Source: Chlamydomonas reinhardtii (taxonomy: Eukaryota; Chlorophyta; Chlorophyceae; Chlamydomonadales; Chlamydomonadaceae). From it: DNA of 64,000 bases. Below the pieces are notes generated by a model. The model was given only the letters and a program-made list of their open reading frames with translations, had not been told where the DNA came from and ran no database searches. The position numbers were made by a program, and so were the translations under genes. The stretch is from NCBI RefSeq assembly GCF_000002595.2, contig NC_057005.1, positions 5,517,235 to 5,581,234 of the forward strand, written 5' to 3'. Every line of letters begins with the position of its first letter. The stretch's first letter is position 1. Below are positions 21,401-31,895 of the stretch, piece by piece.

Positions 21401-23902
21401 GATGCAGGGGATTGCGATGATGACGATGGTAACACCTGCGCAATGATGGCACATGCATGAGCACATGGCGCATGGCGCGGCCCATGAACTCTTGCAGCGG
21501 CATCGCAACTTGACACAAGCAGCGCTGCGGGGCCGGCGGCCCGCACTACTGGCAAGCAGGCAGACGCAGCAGGCCGGCCCGCAGCACTCCATCCTCTTGC
21601 CCAGCCTGTGCCACAGCCCGAGCCACCAGCCCATGCGTATATGTGCTCCTAGTGGTTTACACCCACCAATGATGGTCCACCATGCGCCGATCTCGGTGAT
21701 AAATCCCACGTGCTCGAAGCGCAGCGAGTTGATGACGGCCTGTGCCCAAGGCAGCGGCAGCAGCCAGCTTCTTAAAAGCAGCTAGCCTAACAGCCACCCA
21801 AGCTTGATTCCTCTGCTGCAGCTGTATATGCCGCACATGCATGTCATACCCTCCCGCCCCGTCCATCCCCTCCCGCCCCACCGTGGTGAACAGGCAGGCT
21901 GTGTAGATGCCGAAGAATACCTGTGAAGGAGCAGAGGCACTCTCAGCTTTTCACCTTCGGCCATGCCAGCAAGGCATGTACACTCCTTAGGCACAATCAA
22001 CCCTCAGGCATGGGCGCTCTGTGGCTCCAGCCCATCATCGCGCACCTTGCCGCTCTTAGGCACCCAGCCCGGGCCGGCCGGCATGTCAGCGTAATCCAGT
22101 AGATCACCGTTTTCATCCACTTGCTCCTGTGCGTGGGTGGCGTGCGGGGTACAAGTGTTGGGGAGCACTCTGGTCAGGGCGAAAGTGAATGCGCGGCGGT
22201 CCTAACCACTGTACTGCTGCCTCGCCTCCTGCTTCTTCCCCACCCCGCGGGCCCCGCCCTCAGGTATTAACGCTGCTTGAAAGTACGACCCTAAGCAGTC
22301 AGTCAATTATTACTGACGCCGTGCATGCGGCCGGTTGCTCACATCCGCCGGCGGCGTGGCTGTGCCGGTTGCCAACAGGGCAATGGTGGAGATGATGTAG
22401 GCCATGAAGTAATGCGTGGAAGCCAGCGAGGCAAACTGACCCAGCAGGTTCAGCCAGCCTGGCGTGTGCCGTGGCACCGGAGCACAGGGCAGGAACAGAG
22501 CAGGGCCGGGCGTGCAGTCATTGCCATGGGGGCGCGGAGGTATCGTCGCGTCTGAAGGCGGTTGATTTTTATGCATGTGTTTGGCAGGCCTGCCTGCGCC
22601 CATGCTGGCAGCCCCGCGTCCCGCGCCAAATTAGTTAGCAAGGCCCCCGCAGCTGCCTCCCACGACTAGATCCGCAGGTAGGGTTCGCTCCGGAAGAGTT
22701 CCAAACACGCCGGCCCTCTGGCCTGGTCAGGCAGGCTCAAACGGCCCCCGCTCACCGGTGACCCTGCATTGGCATTGCAGTCAGCACAGGCGTAAACTGA
22801 TGAGGTGTTGTGTTGAAGCCTTGCAAATTGGCTGCATATGTACGCTACACAGTTGGAAAGCACGCCGGCAGCATCAACTTGCATCTCTCGTTCGGGACGG
22901 CCGCCGTGGCCTCTGTGCCTGACTCCGTGCGTGCGTGCTCTTACCAGCATACCAAGGGGCCCACGGACGGCGGCAGCAGCTGGAACGCCCCTGCAATGGC
23001 ATCCGTGCAAGGAGTCCAAGTCTTTCCCGACGCAGCACGGTGGAGGCCATGGCGCGGGCAAGCCCTGCTGAACAGACCCGCACGCAACCAGCAGCTGTAC
23101 GTACGAGCATGTGCCATCAATGCACGTGTCTGGCCGCAGCACACCACACAGCGCCGTAGAAGTGACACTGGCACGTGCACACGTGCAATTCTCTTCCCGT
23201 CCACTCTTCCCATCCACCCACAGTAATACATGCCGCCGGAGGTCGGGTAGGCGCTGGCCAGCTCGGCCATGCCAAGCGCCACGCACAGGCTGAAGAATGA
23301 CACCAGGAACCATCCCCATAAACACACCACCGGCCCGCCATAGGCTAGGCCTGTGGCAAATGACCCTGTAAGATGGACACAACTCAAGGTAAAAGGATGC
23401 GAATTACAATTGAAGGTAAAAGAGGCATGCAACCGCCGACATGTGTGAACATGAATTCATCTCGTGGGTTTCTTAAATACGAGCAAGCCAGATTTCTGAA
23501 GATGATTGAAGATAGAGCGATGCCCGTAAGCGAACGGTTGCATACAGAATGGCGCCCAAGCAACGCTCGTGACTCCAAGAGTCAGTCAAGACTCCCCACG
23601 CTGCCGGCCAGCTGACCCCGCGCAGAATCACTGCACCTGTAATGGAAAGCAGCACGCTCATCGAGGAAACAGTGACCGCGACGTTCGTGAACCACCGAAA
23701 GCCTCTGTGTAGCACCTGCGCATGCCCTCGGCTGTCGGACGCCCAAGTAAAGATCAAATGCGCTGGCAGTCATGTGACTTGCCTGCTTGTACCCCATCTG
23801 AGCCAATCGTGACTCCTCATACTTCTTCGCTTCTTCGTTGTCGGCAGCGACCAGCAAAGCGCCTCCAGGCGCCCGGCTGCTAGGCGACCTTTCGACCGCC
23901 AT
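17785..23902 (-). CDS. Amino-acid permease, BAT1/GABA-permease type (APC superfamily)
   Basis: Likely 12-helix amino-acid transporter of plasma or organelle membrane, about 593 residues in 21 exons: 23902-23783, 23715-23637, 23365-23222, about 22990-22945, 22458-22343, 22126-22046, 21920-21882, 21739-21667, 21435-21356, 21142-21105, 20839-20695, 20444-20332, 20207-20159, 19899-19838, 19644-19554, 19373-19317, 19081-18996, 18834-18743, 18535-18476, 18218-18146, 17923-17785. Diagnostic blocks are GMAELASAYPTSGGMYY, EHATTEWVFRKFE, TGYDGPAHMSEES, NAFKQRTGSGTGG, ILFAYSRDKAVPLAWLW and TEYPTNSQNLNYA, in the order of Arabidopsis BAT1. Intron 1 has a GC donor (GCAAGT). All junctions keep phase except exon 3/exon 4, which is one base out. 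The C-terminal tail is acidic and cytosolic (MGDFSDDDAPGSNSNGS). The substrate cannot be told from sequence. Confidence 0.93.
18290..18356. repeat. (CA)n/(CG)n microsatellite
   Basis: A CA-dinucleotide tract running into CGCG, in a permease intron between exons 19 and 20. Confidence 0.95.
18446..18470. repeat. (CAGC)n microsatellite
   Basis: About six tandem CAGC units immediately downstream of the exon 19 donor of the permease gene (reading the minus strand). Confidence 0.9.
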
Positions 23903-24607
23903 TTGATATATCTGCAGAACTCTGCGGCCAGGAACGCACGCAACACAACGAAGCCCTAAAGTTCACGGTTCTACTGGCCAATTCAACGAGCTGAGCAACG
24001 ATTGCCTATTATTGTATACAGGTAGCTATTTTCTATTTAGGACCTGCCTCTGCTGACCGCGCCAAAACCTTGCGCCTGTCCATGCCGACCCCGAGCAGTT
24101 GGAGTCTGCGGCTGACCGACCGGCTGAACGCACGCGTCACCAATCCAACAAATCTGTACACAAGTGCGAGACAAATATGTCCATATACTCATGTGTTAAC
24201 GAGCACATCCATAAAACCCGACTTCGCTTGACCGCCCTGAGCCATTCTGGGGTTGCCTGGGACGTGAACGGGCGTCGCAACCCTGTGGGGCAGTGTGGGG
24301 CTTCTGAATGCGGCTGGACACGCGTGAAAGCTTGCAGTTTCATCCCGGCGGGAGCGGGACGTTGTGCCTGGCCTGGTACTCGCGGGTTGCCCCAGCCTCT
24401 TGCGACGTTGCAAACGTAGCCCCATGCCACGCGTACGTGAACGTACACACAGGCCAGCACCACACGGCAGGGACCAACAGTGGGCGCCGCAAAACATGAG
24501 AAGTCCATGACAAAATAGTGATCAAACTAGCTATACACATACATAGGCACACCTGACAATGGCGGTGCATCCACTCACAGGCCTTCCGACTATCATCAAG
24601 CACACTC

Positions 24608-25160
24608 GGATGAAAGTCACACGCGGGGGGGGGGGGGCACCATGCCCAGTGCTCATATCTTGTAGATGCCCTCAGGCACCCGGCATCTTCACATGCGTAG
24701 ATGACCCTGACCGCGGCATCTACACTTAAGCCCCCAAGCCCCCCAAAACGTCTACGCTTCCCCCATTTTTGCGCCAAAACCGGCCAAAAACGTCTACACT
24801 GCGTAGATGCGTGGCACCCAAACCCAAAAATTGTTCTCCGCCTTCGGCGGATTTTGGGCACATTTCTACAGTGTAGATGGAAGATACGAGCACTGACCAT
24901 GCCGAGGGGTCTGAATATGTTCCCCTCACTCATGCGGCCGAGGATCCGCTGGAGTCTTGGGTCAGTGATTCCCCCTACTCCTGACACGTTTGTACCCCCA
25001 TCTTGCAATATAACATTCGCCCGACAAGTTGCGGAGAGACCGGAGCATCAAGGACGGCGTACACCCAATCTGGTGTCTACGCAAGTTGTCGGGCAAAAGT
25101 TATTAAAGGGGTAAAAAGTGCACTTTTGCACCTAGGGTGCCCCCCCGTGTGGATGAAAGT
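24608..25160. mobile_element. Short non-autonomous TIR DNA transposon A
   Basis: The ten bases GGATGAAAGT occur at 24608-24617 and again at 25151-25160, as a target-site duplication would. Between them the ends are inverted: the left end reads CACACGCG then a G-run to CACC, and the right end reads GGTG then a C-run to CGTGT. The element is about 533 bp with no coding capacity. Inside is a further imperfect inverted repeat (25019-25033 and 25080-25094) and several GTAGATG/CATCTAC palindromic words. A ten-base duplication suggests a Mutator-like family, but the superfamily is uncertain. Confidence 0.68.
25019..25094. repeat. Inverted repeat inside transposon A
   Basis: GCCCGACAAGTTGCG and CGCAAGTTGTCGGGC are inverted copies with one mismatch across a 46-base loop. 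Probably a subterminal structure of the element. Confidence 0.75.
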
Positions 25161-25474
25161 GAGATGTAGCGCATTGCTGCAACTAACGCATCACCTAGCC
25201 GCCTACTGACTACTGCCACGGCGGTGAGGCGGCCGTGAGGTGTCAGTTGGAGATATATACATACCCGGGTTTTGACCTGAGTGCGCTGCATTCATACCAT
25301 ACGTATACAGCCCACCCTAGTAATTAGCTGCTCACCAAGGGGACCGGGGGGCATTCACGGGGGCATCCCTGCCTGGAACGCCTAGGGAACGGCATGGCTC
25401 ATTCACCATGCCGACCGTTATCTAGCTGCTGTTTGCGCCGCCAAGCACCGCCCGTGACGTGCCCTGCGGCTCTC

Positions 25475-27772
25475 TTAGCAGATCACACAACCGCAACCGG
25501 CAAGCCCGCCAGGGGGCGGGTCTGTGGGGTGCAGCTCCTCCTCCCGCTGCAGCTCCCGCAGCCGCACCAGCACGGTGTCCATGTCGGGTCGCTGCACCGG
25601 GTCGTCCTGCCTGCGAGGGTGGGGGGGGCCGGCGTCGGAATCAACAACAAGGTCACATACATGCACATGAGAACAAGACCATCCAGGGTCCATCGCTGAA
25701 ACGTGGAGATCCGGACCTCTCCAAAACGTTGATTGCTCCAGGACCCCATTCCCTTCCAGACTTGCTGCATATCCCAAACGCGTTACCTGACACGCTCCGC
25801 TCCACGGACCCACTGCCCACTTACCAGCACGCTTCAATGAGCGCCCACGCCTGGTCCGTGTGTTCCAGGCACTTCGGCCGCGGGGGCCGGTAGCCATCGC
25901 ACACCTGCCACGATGCCGGGCAGGGTGAAGGGTGGACCAGGTTGCGGCACGCATATGCGTATGGCCATACACCCCGCACCAGGCGTGCTGCGTTTAACTG
26001 GCACCTCGCTCGCTGCCTGCTGGCGTTGGTGTATCGCTCACCCAGCAGGCAGCGGGTATTCCAGAGCACACATCTCCTCACCCGTCCCTCCCTCCCTGCT
26101 TCCCTGCTCCCCCGCACGCACCATCTCCGCATAGTCCTCTGGCTGGTGCATGCCCAGCTTGGCTCCCCGGCTGGTGTTGAAGTAGGAGATGACCAGCAGC
26201 TCGCGCGACAGCAACTCGTACATGACCACTCCGAAACTGAACACGTCAGCCTTCTCGTTGTAGGGCAGCTTGCGAAACACCTCGGGAGCCATGTACATGC
26301 AGCTGCCGGCCCTGCCCGTCAGGCCAAACACCCACTCGAGCGAGCTCTGCCGCAGCTGCTTCAGCTCGCTCTGGCGGAACTGGCTCAGCACGCTGTGCAC
26401 GCGGCGGAGGCCTGACGTGAAGGAGCCGTCAGGGCCCACGGGTTGGACCATCAGGTCGGGGTGGCGGCTGCGGGCATGGAAGGTGAGGCGTAGCGTGCGT
26501 GCATGCGGCGATGTCATTAGTGGGGCAAGCATGAGTAGTTCCACTTGGTCAGGACACGCTCACACAGACCGCAAGGTGCACGCCGTGCTGACACACACAC
26601 ACACACACACACGCGCACACACACACACACACACACATCCTCTCGCCTTGTACTCCCTAACACGCCACATCATCACTCACGCAAGCAGTCTGCTGAGCGA
26701 CTCTGTGCGGTCACTCGTCGGCCGGTCACTGACGTCGGCGTGTGCCGCGGCGGCGCCTGGGCAGTGCTGTGCCCGCACCCCAGCCGCCGAGCTGCCGCCC
26801 ACACAAGACGCACAGGCCTGCCCAACACCTCGCACATGCATGGCGCCGCCACCCACGCCTGGCTCGCTTCCACCACACACCGCCACCGCCGTCCCAGCCC
26901 AAGGCAGGCGCCTGTCCGGAGACGACGTCGCTGCCGCTGCGGCCGACTTGGGCCGCGGGATTAGTTTGCTCCGCAGGGCGGCAGCTGCTGCTGTGCCGCC
27001 ACCGCTGCCCACCCCATCTGCCGCACGGCCCGCGCCTGACCCAACAGCCATCGCTGCTGGCCGCTGCTGGTCTGCCGCCGGCTCCGGCTGTGCCTCGTCT
27101 CCTTCTACATCATCGCCCTCCTCTTCCACCTCCGCCAGGTCAATCAGCTCCTCAGTGAGGCACACTGACATGCTCGGCGCCACGAGACCACCGCGTGGAA
27201 CGCCAGCAGCAGCAGCAGTAGGCGATGGCAGTGACAAGGCTGGTGGTGGGCGCGTTCCGCCACCGCCGCCATCGGCGGCTGCCGCCGGCGAGAGCGGCCA
27301 CGGGGGCCTGCGCTGCATTGCAGGTGACCCGCCGGTAGCTGCGCACAACTGGTGCGTATGCACCGCTCTCCCATCACCTGCCCCTGGGCTGTGCCGCTGG
27401 TACGGCCGCCACGCCTCCCCCACGGCGAGTGCATCTGCGGACGCCACCAGCTGTGCTGCTGGGGACGCCGCCACATGCCTGCTGCCGCCGCCTGAGGCGC
27501 CGCCGGCGCTAGTTATGCCAACAACACCAGACGCGTCATTGCCGTCTACACCAGTCATAATGCTGAGCAGCGATCGCGGCATGCCTCCCCTGCTGCTGCC
27601 GGGCGGCGGTGCTGAGCTGCTGGCAGGACGCGTGGCCCAGGAGGGGGTGCCGACGTCCGCTGCTGACGCAGCAGCGGCACGGCTGCTGGTGCCTCCTTGC
27701 CCATCCGCCGCACGCGGCTGCTGCTGGGGCCCCCCGCCTCGAGCCGCCGCCGCCAACGTAGCCTGCTGCTGT

Positions 27773-27835
<63 letters not shown>

Positions 27836-30460
27836 GGTGGCGGCGGCCTGGAGGAACCAGTTGCCGTGGCTGTGACATCAAATTCAAACGTGCCTCTGTC
27901 ACTACTGCGGCACGTTGACGCTTCTTGCATCGTCCCCCCCACTGCTGCAGTGCCCCCGGCCACCTCATCACACATGTCGCCACCCAGCAGCGCCTGCTGT
28001 GACGTCGCTACGAAGGGCGACCGCCCTGCGGCTGACTCCGCCGCCGCTGCGCTGTCAGCATCTCCTGGAGCAGTTATGGCAGTTGCACGCGCGCCACCCA
28101 GGCACCCGCCGTACAAGAAAATGTCCTCTGCTGTCGCGTTAGCCGCCGTAGCCACTCCTGCTACGCCGCATCCGGCTTCCCCTGCTCCCCCTGAGTTCAA
28201 GCCTAGTATTACTGCTTGCGCCGATGCTGGCCGCCGGCGCCTGTTGCCGCTGTGGCCCGAGGGCAGTAACGGGCGGGACATTGGCACGCCGCCGCCGCCG
28301 CCGCCGGCTGTGGCTAAGCTCCATGACGGCGGCCGGCTGCTGGCTTGGCCGCTAGGGGCCACACTACTCACTGCCAGAAACGGCGTGTCGTCATCATCGC
28401 CAATTGCTGCCGCAGCACCAAACGCTGCGGCGCTGCTACCGCATTTCGACAGACGCGGATGGGGCGATAATAGCGGTGTGCCGCCGCCTGCACCGCCGCC
28501 GCCGCCGCCGCCGTGGGCAGAGCGCTCCGGCTGCGCCGTGGAGTTGCGGCGGCTCAGGCGCGAGTGTATGCTGCGTGTGCCGAGGCTGCTGGCCCGGCGC
28601 CGCAGCATGACGGAGCGCTCAGCCTCCACCACCTGTGCGAATGTGCGTGCGTGCGTGTGTGTGAGCGTGTGTGTGTGTGTGTGTGTATCAGGGAAGCTGC
28701 ACCAACCCACCACGTGCAGCCCCAGGTCTGCCAGCTTCGCTTCAAGCTGTGTGCCGCCACCGCCACCAGGCAGCCGCTGAGCCCCGGCCGGCACCCCTCC
28801 GCCAGCTGCTGCCGCCGCCGCCGGTGGTGGCCGCGTGACCTTTTTCAGGAGCAGGTTCTCCTGTTTGATGTCCCGGTGGATGATGGGCGGCCGGTGGCTG
28901 TGCAGGTGCGCCAGAGCCGAGGCCAGCTGCGACAAAGGGGGGGAAGGGGCGGGGGCAGTAGGAGAGCGGCAGCAGCCCAGCACGATCCAATCAGCTTCCG
29001 TGCATGTCTACTTGAACAAACACAGGGCTGTGCGTGCCTCCTTCCTCCCGCTCCGGCCACAGCCCGCCACAGCCCGCGTTATCAGTGATGCAGTTTGCGC
29101 AACCCCTCACTTGTACCCCTGGCCGCGCACCTGCGTAAGCCACGTGTAGGCCTGCAGGTTTGTGTAGGTGCGCCGGTTATCCGTCATGCCCTGTGTGATC
29201 AGCGTCTTGGTCGTGTACGGCTGCGGGCGGGCAAGCAGGGAGGGGTTGGCAGGCGGGGAGGGAAGTGAGGGGGCGGCCGCGTGGCAGGGCACTATACTCG
29301 AGCACGTGCTGGTGTCGCGACGAATGTGCCGGACAGGCTGGTGGCTCGCCAGGGCCTTCCCTTATGCCATGGATTCCATCCCAGTAAGGGGGGCCCGAGG
29401 CACCAACCATACTGTAAAACTGCTGCAGACACGCGTGACTGGAACCAGACATCCCCAGTGCTGATGAGCCCGCCCGCCGTAGCCGCCATATCCCGCCCTC
29501 CCCTCAAGTGTCCGCCGTGCGCCACGTGTCTCACCTCACACAGCTCCAGCACCATGCACCACATGGGCGGCTGGTCCAGCTTGCCGCCCAGCGCACTACT
29601 GTTGACTGCAGCTGCGGGCAGCTGCAGCACCCCCAAGCACTGGATGATGGACCTGTGTGACACCGTGGGCCCGTGACGAGGTGTCAGGCGAGGCCACTTC
29701 CCGCCCACACGTGAGGCTGCAACCCCTTCAGAGTCGCAGTGCTATTCCTGCGTCCGTTGCCTTTGCTCCGCTTGCAGCTGCCACCTCAACCCACCCCCAT
29801 ATGGATGCGGATGTTACAGAGGGGACAGTCCCAGCTCCCGAAGACGCCGAGCCATCACATGCTATCAGGGCCCAACCCCGACTTTGCTGCAAACCCTCCC
29901 GCGGGCAAAGTCCGTGTGACTCCGCGCACAGTGAGTCCTAGCCAAGCCTCAACCCCATATGCTACCGTCGGCCGCAACGCAGGGGTGGGTCGAACACGCC
30001 AACCGTTGGCAGACCGTCGCCTGCTTTGGCCTCATAGCAACCTCACCGGTGCTCTTGCGATGCTGTACACGCAGCTTCACGCAGGAACATCCGCTCATAC
30101 TCCAGCATTCTTGCTTCATCAATGTTGCACTCAGCAGGTTGAAGGACCTGCCCAATACATTTCTGGGGTGAACTTTATACTTTGACTGCAATACAAAATA
30201 GAGCGCGGGCGGGGGGGGTGCGCGTAGCTTTGGGGCCTTTGTCGCAGGGACCCCAGGCAAAGGACACTGTGCGAACTCGCCTTTGCTGCGACGGGCTCAC
30301 TCGCGTAAGTGGCAGCATACACTGTCGCGAACCCTCCGCGACCCAGCAGCTTCTTAAGCGAGAGCTCGGCCGGGTTCAACCGCTGCAAGTTGTCAGGCAC
30401 CGCGCAGCCTGTTAAGTCTTTAGCTCCCATAGCGCGAGAAAGGTCCAGATACCCATGCAA
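25475..30460 (-). CDS. TKL-like protein kinase 1 with giant activation-segment insert and CaaX tail
   Basis: Exons 30460-30281, 30147-30047, 29652-29535, 29220-29131, 28926-28711, 28632-26681, 26467-26122, 25904-25825 and 25610-25475 give 1072 residues, all in phase. Intron 1 uses a GC donor (GCGAGT). Kinase motifs are LLGRGGFATVY (about 39-49), VAAK with Lys60, hinge MVLELCE, HRDIKQEN with Asp182 and Asn187, DLG at 230-232, MAPEV at about 945-949, DVFSFGVVMYELL and DDPVQRPDMDTVL. DLG and APE are about 715 residues apart instead of some 20-35. The gap, mainly one 1.95 kb exon, starts VVEAERSVMLRRRASS and is Gly/Ala/Pro/Ser-rich with a Gln run. The C-terminus is GCGCVIC, a possible prenylation box. 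Catalytic residues are present, so activity is likely. A start at the ATG at 30430 is also possible. Confidence 0.87.
26591..26637. repeat. (CA)n microsatellite
   Basis: Interrupted CA tract in the intron between exons 6 and 7 of kinase 1. Confidence 0.95.
27762..27835. repeat. (CTG)n tract encoding poly-Gln
   Basis: About 24 CTG/TTG triplets. On the minus strand they are CAG/CAA codons giving a Gln run in the activation-segment insert of kinase 1. Mostly pure CTG, so probably length-variable. Confidence 0.95.
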
Positions 30461-31895
30461 ACCACGTCAAAATATGCGTGTGGGTGTGAAAATGAATGAA
30501 AGCAAAACTCCCGTGCCGAAACGCACGGAGCGATCGCAAGCCGATTGCCTCCCTGGCCCGGCGCCTTCTGCCGAACCTGGTCGAACCTAAACGCTGCAAA
30601 GTAGCTTGCCGCATCGCTTTGACGCGGCAACAACGCCCATCATTGCCAACCGCCGGCACGGCATCATTCGCTCTCCCCCTGCTCTTCCCATTTTGGCGAA
30701 GGCACCGTTTCCCGCAGCAATCATGACGGCGGATGTAAGCCATGCCAGCCAACACATGTCACTGTGTGCGCGAGGTGTAATACAGCGATTTTGTCTCACA
30801 CAACACAAGCTCACATGCACAAACGGAAGGATCGCTGCCATGCAGTGCCTAGCAGCTACCTCGGCTAGTGCAGGATCCATTAGCAATTCCGGCGATGCCA
30901 CAAACGTTCCGCTCACTTCAATGCCCGCAGTCTGCGTCCCACCAACAATTCATGCAAGGCACGTCCAACGTTCAAACCAACGCAAGCCGCAGCAGATGTG
31001 CGTACCCGCGGTGCGTACACACGAGTGCAGGTATGAGCCGCGTGACCAAACACCGTGTCCTACGCCTGTACGTGCTGCACCTGCTACATTTGAGCTTCAT
31101 GTCCATGAATGTACTGTAGCCATACGTTTGCGCATTTGTACCCAATAGCCCGCAGTTGCAAGTGAGGGGGAAGGTCTGCGTTACGTTTCAAGTCAGCCCG
31201 AATGTCCGGCGCACCGACCCCACCACAACACCCCACGCAACTGACGCAAATTGCTAAGAAGTGAAGCACAACGCTTGTGAAGGCGCCAGGCAAATGCATG
31301 TCAACGCGCATTCGCGCAAGTACGGTACTTCAATGCGCAAACATGAGGGTGCACATTTCAGGCGCAAACAATAATGAGTTCCAATCTCATGATCACTAGT
31401 GCAGTGCAGACACGCATGGCCATGATGATCAGGTCTAAAGCACTCTGTGCAAGCCCGCTGAATGCATTATCATATGCTGCCATCATGCACAGATATGCAT
31501 GCAGCCACGACAAGTGACAAAATATGAGGAGAGTGAAGGCGCCTTGTGCAGTAATCACGCAGCCTTCTTGCAGCAACAGCTGATGCAAACCAAGTTAGCC
31601 TGCGTTAGATAGGTCCGCCAGCCCTATAATCCTGACCAGCACCCGAGACGATTGCAACACGCACAAGACAATTGTAGTCAGCTGTGGCATCCGTGGTGCG
31701 ACTGGATTCACGTGTTCTCCGTGTGCCCGGCGGCCGTCGGAACTGAGCCACACCTCAGCGCCTGCGTGACAAGCCAAACTAAATGGCACCACGCATGGCG
31801 GCAGGCTTGCTGCCAGTTGCATGGGACCACTCCACCCTGCCCCTTTACCCTGTCCCATCGCAAGACGCACGGCGGCAGGCTTGCGGCCTGCCGCG
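30461..31895. other. Spacer between kinase 1 and kinase 2
   Basis: About 1.4 kb holding the kinase 1 promoter and the 3' UTR of kinase 2. No convincing frame, RNA gene or repeat seen. Confidence 0.45.

Larger units (their letters stand above)
23903..25474. other. Intergenic interval: permease promoter, transposon, kinase 1 3' end
   Basis: The permease promoter should lie just above 23902. The middle is taken by a small TIR element (24618-25150). Between 25161 and 25474 I see only spacer and the presumed 3' UTR of kinase 1. Confidence 0.5.

Noticed and set aside
26270-28780. 836-codon plus-strand open frame
   Set aside because: It is the antisense shadow of the kinase 1 loop exon and kinase-domain exon 7; the minus strand carries the kinase motifs and splice sites.
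30200-30216. G run in kinase 1 intron 1 as a third G-tract transposon end
   Set aside because: No matching C run with flanking duplication was found; isolated G runs are common in this DNA (for example near 50440 and 59340).
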